64,000 bases of DNA from Cristatella mucedo (lineage: Eukaryota; Bryozoa; Phylactolaemata; Cristatellidae): NCBI GenBank assembly GCA_009760855.2, contig WPIO01000004.1, positions 7,443,501 through 7,507,500 of the forward strand. The letters run 5' to 3'. Each line of letters starts with the position of its first letter. Within the stretch, counting starts at the first letter, position 1. The notes beneath the pieces were generated by a model, which saw only the letters and a list, made by a program, of their open reading frames with translations, was not told the origin of the DNA and ran no database searches. Made by a program: the position numbers and the translations under genes. Below are positions 61,481 to 64,000 of this stretch, piece by piece.

Positions 61481-62444
61481 CTCCTTTGTCAAATGACCAC
61501 CACAGATGTATGCCACAAGAAAGCAGCAGACATGGAAATCGATTAAGTGATGGACAAAGAAATGCTGCCAGCTAGTCTTTTTGACAGCTCAAGTGGTATA
61601 TTGCTAGCCCACACAACCGGATGAGTGGCAGGATCACTGCCCAAGGCCAAGACTTCTCTGCTCTCAATATAAAAGCAGGCGGCATTCGGTCTTTCCGTTC
61701 TCCCCCCCCTTTAAATTACACGTGTCTACCATAAGCCAAGAGGAGAATGGGATGGGTGAGGCATGTCTGCCCCTCTAAGCAGAGCTAGTAACAAAAGGCA
61801 AGGAATGTTGGGCGACAAGCCCAGAAGTGTATTAAAGGACTGACTGCACCACGAGATCAGAGCTACAGAGACATCGGTCCGAGCAGCTTACATTCTTTAG
61901 ACGTCAACAGGCTACCATAAAGATTTCCAATCCCGCATGCCGATGACACTAACGTTTGAGCCCCAGACTTGATGGAACTTCCGAGAAGACCGGTCATCAG
62001 ACAGAGTCTACTGCCTTATTTCAGTCCTACACTCCAGATCGATGCCTTGGCATACTTGTCAAAGTTACTCGACTCATTGCAGCATTGACCGACCTAAGGG
62101 GGGGTATGTCGATTTGAGTGACCATAGACATATAGCAGGGTCGCAGTCGTACGAATGCACATCCAGGTCTCAACACATGCTGACTGTCTATGCGTAGGGC
62201 TAAGGAATAAGACTGTGGTTCCTCACTGCAATAGCACAACCGGATCTAACGAATGCGATGGAGCAGGGCCGTAATCAGAATTAACCAATGGAGGGGCCAC
62301 TTGGACGTAGCCAGAGGCAGTCAATAACAGGCAGCCCAACGGCTAAGCTGCCCGGTAGACCCCAACAAAATGGTCGGGCCTAGACAAGGCCAGCTGGGCC
62401 TACCATTTCTTAAGCCTGCTCCGAGTACGTTTCAGGCTCTAAAT

Positions 62445-62660
62445 CAGTGGTTCTCAACCTTCCTAATGACCCTTCAATGCCGCGACCCTTTAATACAGTT
62501 CCTCATGTTGTGGCGACCCCCAACCATAAAGTTATTGTGTGCGAAATGTGGAAATGTATGTTTTCTGATGATCTTAGGCGACCCCTGTGAAAGGGTCGTT
62601 CGACCACCAAAGAGGTAGCGACCCCCAAAGAGGTAGTGACCCACAGGTTGAGAACCGCTG
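62445..62660 (+). mobile_element. SPIN-like hAT miniature transposon
   Basis: The 216-bp element starts CAGTGGTTCTCAACCT and ends with the inverse AGGTTGAGAACCGCTG, a 16-bp terminal inverted repeat with one mismatch. It is flanked on both sides by the identical 8-bp duplication CTCTAAAT (62437-62444 and 62661-62668), as hAT transposition produces. The inner text (CCGCGACCC, ACAGTTCCTCATGTTGTGG, TCTTAGGCGACCCCTGTG, AAAGGGTCGTTCGACC) matches my recollection of the non-autonomous SPIN element of vertebrates and a few invertebrates. Near the right end a CGACCCCCAAAGAGGTAG segment is duplicated. There is no coding capacity. OposCharlie-type hAT relatives are the main alternative. Confidence 0.88.
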
Positions 62661-62869
62661 CTCTAAATGATCAATGACAGCTTCCGAATATTTTCACGAA
62701 ACACATTGAAGTGAACACACGGGTGACACTGGAAAAAAGTAATGGCAGACGAGCTTAGCTATAAAATAAAAACTTTAAAGCTAGCAAGCAAGGTCCAGTC
62801 AGGTTTTAGAGCTAGTCACTACATTGAGTTAGCACTGCTGCAAGTTTAAAACGATCTTCCCACGAATGC

Positions 62870-63020
62870 TGTTTGGTCTAGCGGTTAACATGCTCGCCCC
62901 GGCCCCAGGTCTGGCTGAGGTCATGGGCTCGAGCCCGGAGGCATATGTGAAGTGCCTGAATAGAGATTAAGTTCTCTTGGAGCGCTATACAAATGAATTA
63001 TATTTTTTTTATATTTTAAT
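62870..63020 (+). repeat. tRNA-derived SINE (family S2)
   Basis: TTTGGTCTAGCGGTTAACATG resembles the A-box arm and GGTCATGGGCTCGAGCCC the B-box arm. The body AGATTAAGTTCTCTTGGAGC and GCTATACAAATGAATTATAT lead to an AT-rich tail. The same tail ends near 640-665 and 22640-22665. Confidence 0.75.
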
Positions 63021-63289
63021 GCTGACTGAGGCAGCTGCTGGCTGTGCTGGATCTTTGCCCAGTGTATCTCCTGTATCATCTGTGCAAATCGAGTGTCCGG
63101 TTACAAAGTGACTTTTCACCCGATGACCATGTCAGCTCCAAAGTCAAGTCTGCCTACTGTCCTATCGTAAACATCTGGCCTGTGTGGACAAGAATACCAC
63201 AGACAAGGTGGTCCGTGCCTTTTCGACGGCCATCATGACTTCTATCTATCATTATTCGCAGGTCTTCCGGCCTATGCAATCCGATGCGT

Positions 63290-63640
63290 TAAGTTGATGC
63301 ACAACTCCAAAGCTGGGCTTGCTTGCCGCAAATGTTGCTATTGCAACATTACACCACTTCTCACCGATCTGGTCTTGCTCCCCATCGAGCAGCACATCGA
63401 TTTTGTCACTCACTTTTAGGTCTCTTCGCTCTCTTGCTCCAGCCTACCTATCCGAACTACTTTTCAATCAGGCCAGGCATCGTACCACCCGATCTCCTGA
63501 CTCAAGCCGTTTAGCTGTGCCTTGAACCAACCTCAAATCCTTTGGAGACGGCGCGTTGAGTTCGAATGTTTCCAAAGGAGCCGAGTAAGTAGGAGACCAA
63601 AGCCAGCACTAACGTTCACCCGAAGATCGTTAATGAATAT
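63290..63640 (+). pseudogene. LINE ORF2 C-terminus relic
   Basis: The plus strand shows CNITPLLTDL near 63345, [21 protein letters not shown] near 63435 and a decayed SRLAVP and TNLKSFGDGA ending. It is related to the family-A coding ends at 9436-9723 and 12640-12894. Beyond 63640 nothing was recognised up to the window edge. Confidence 0.7.
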
Positions 63641-64000
63641 AAATAAGCAAACGTAGCACTAAATTGTGGTGTGTACAATGAAAACACGTGCGAGTGTACA
63701 GCAAAAGCACCGCCGAACTTTGCGCCTTTGCGCATGTCGATGGACACGGCATTGACACAGACATGTGCGGCTCAAAGATGGCTGACAATGACAAGGGCCT
63801 GCGACTGTGAAGGACCGGCCTGGTGACTCCCTCAATTGCGGTGCTATGCCTGCAAGCAGGTTACCAGGTTAAGCAATGCATGCTCATACCAGGAGCTCCC
63901 ACCTGCTTCCTGCCACCTACCTGCTACTGACTGCATAGCTTTCCCAATGAAGAACACCATTCCTTCTTCCCGGCTTATCTTTGATGGATAGTTCCTGAAA

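Noticed and set aside
1-64000. Bacterial-type operons, CRISPR arrays or phage modules
   Set aside because: Spliced animal genes and retrotransposons dominate; no direct-repeat/spacer array or prokaryotic gene cluster is present.

Overview
The window is animal nuclear DNA. Three conserved, many-exon genes with GT-AG introns can be assembled by eye: PMS2 (mismatch repair), POFUT1 (protein O-fucosyltransferase 1) and PRIM2 (DNA primase large subunit). The rest is introns and intergenic DNA full of decayed LINEs, tRNA-derived SINEs, DNA transposons and microsatellites. Exons are GC- and CpG-rich, while intergenic DNA is AT-richer. The repeat mix suggests an invertebrate, possibly a lophotrochozoan or flatworm. 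That placement is inference; no species can be named from the sequence.

Layout. 1-13975 (+): the C-terminal part of PMS2, 18 exons, with the first exons beyond the left edge; its largest intron carries nested transposons. 13976-24915: gene-poor, repeat-rich DNA. 24916-25564 (-): a small uncharacterised gene model in a CpG-rich block, divergent from POFUT1. 26873-33506 (+): complete POFUT1, 7 exons, 367 residues. 33507-34604: tail-to-tail spacer. 34605-55870 (-): complete PRIM2, 13 exons, 534 residues, with all four iron-sulfur cysteines at the same spacing as in the human protein. 55871-64000: CpG-rich PRIM2 promoter region, AT-rich DNA, a second CpG-rich block with ambiguous reading frames (60470-61480), then repeats including a SPIN-like hAT element.

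The three main genes do not form one pathway. PMS2 repairs replication errors in the nucleus, PRIM2 starts DNA chains at replication, and POFUT1 modifies Notch-type EGF repeats in the endoplasmic reticulum. There is no operon logic. No clearly new multi-gene system was found. The strongest second-look items are the SPIN-like element (a family known for horizontal transfer), a MULE element with an unusual tandem-palindrome end and an internal empty-site control, and the apparent loss of the C-terminal ER-retention signal of POFUT1.
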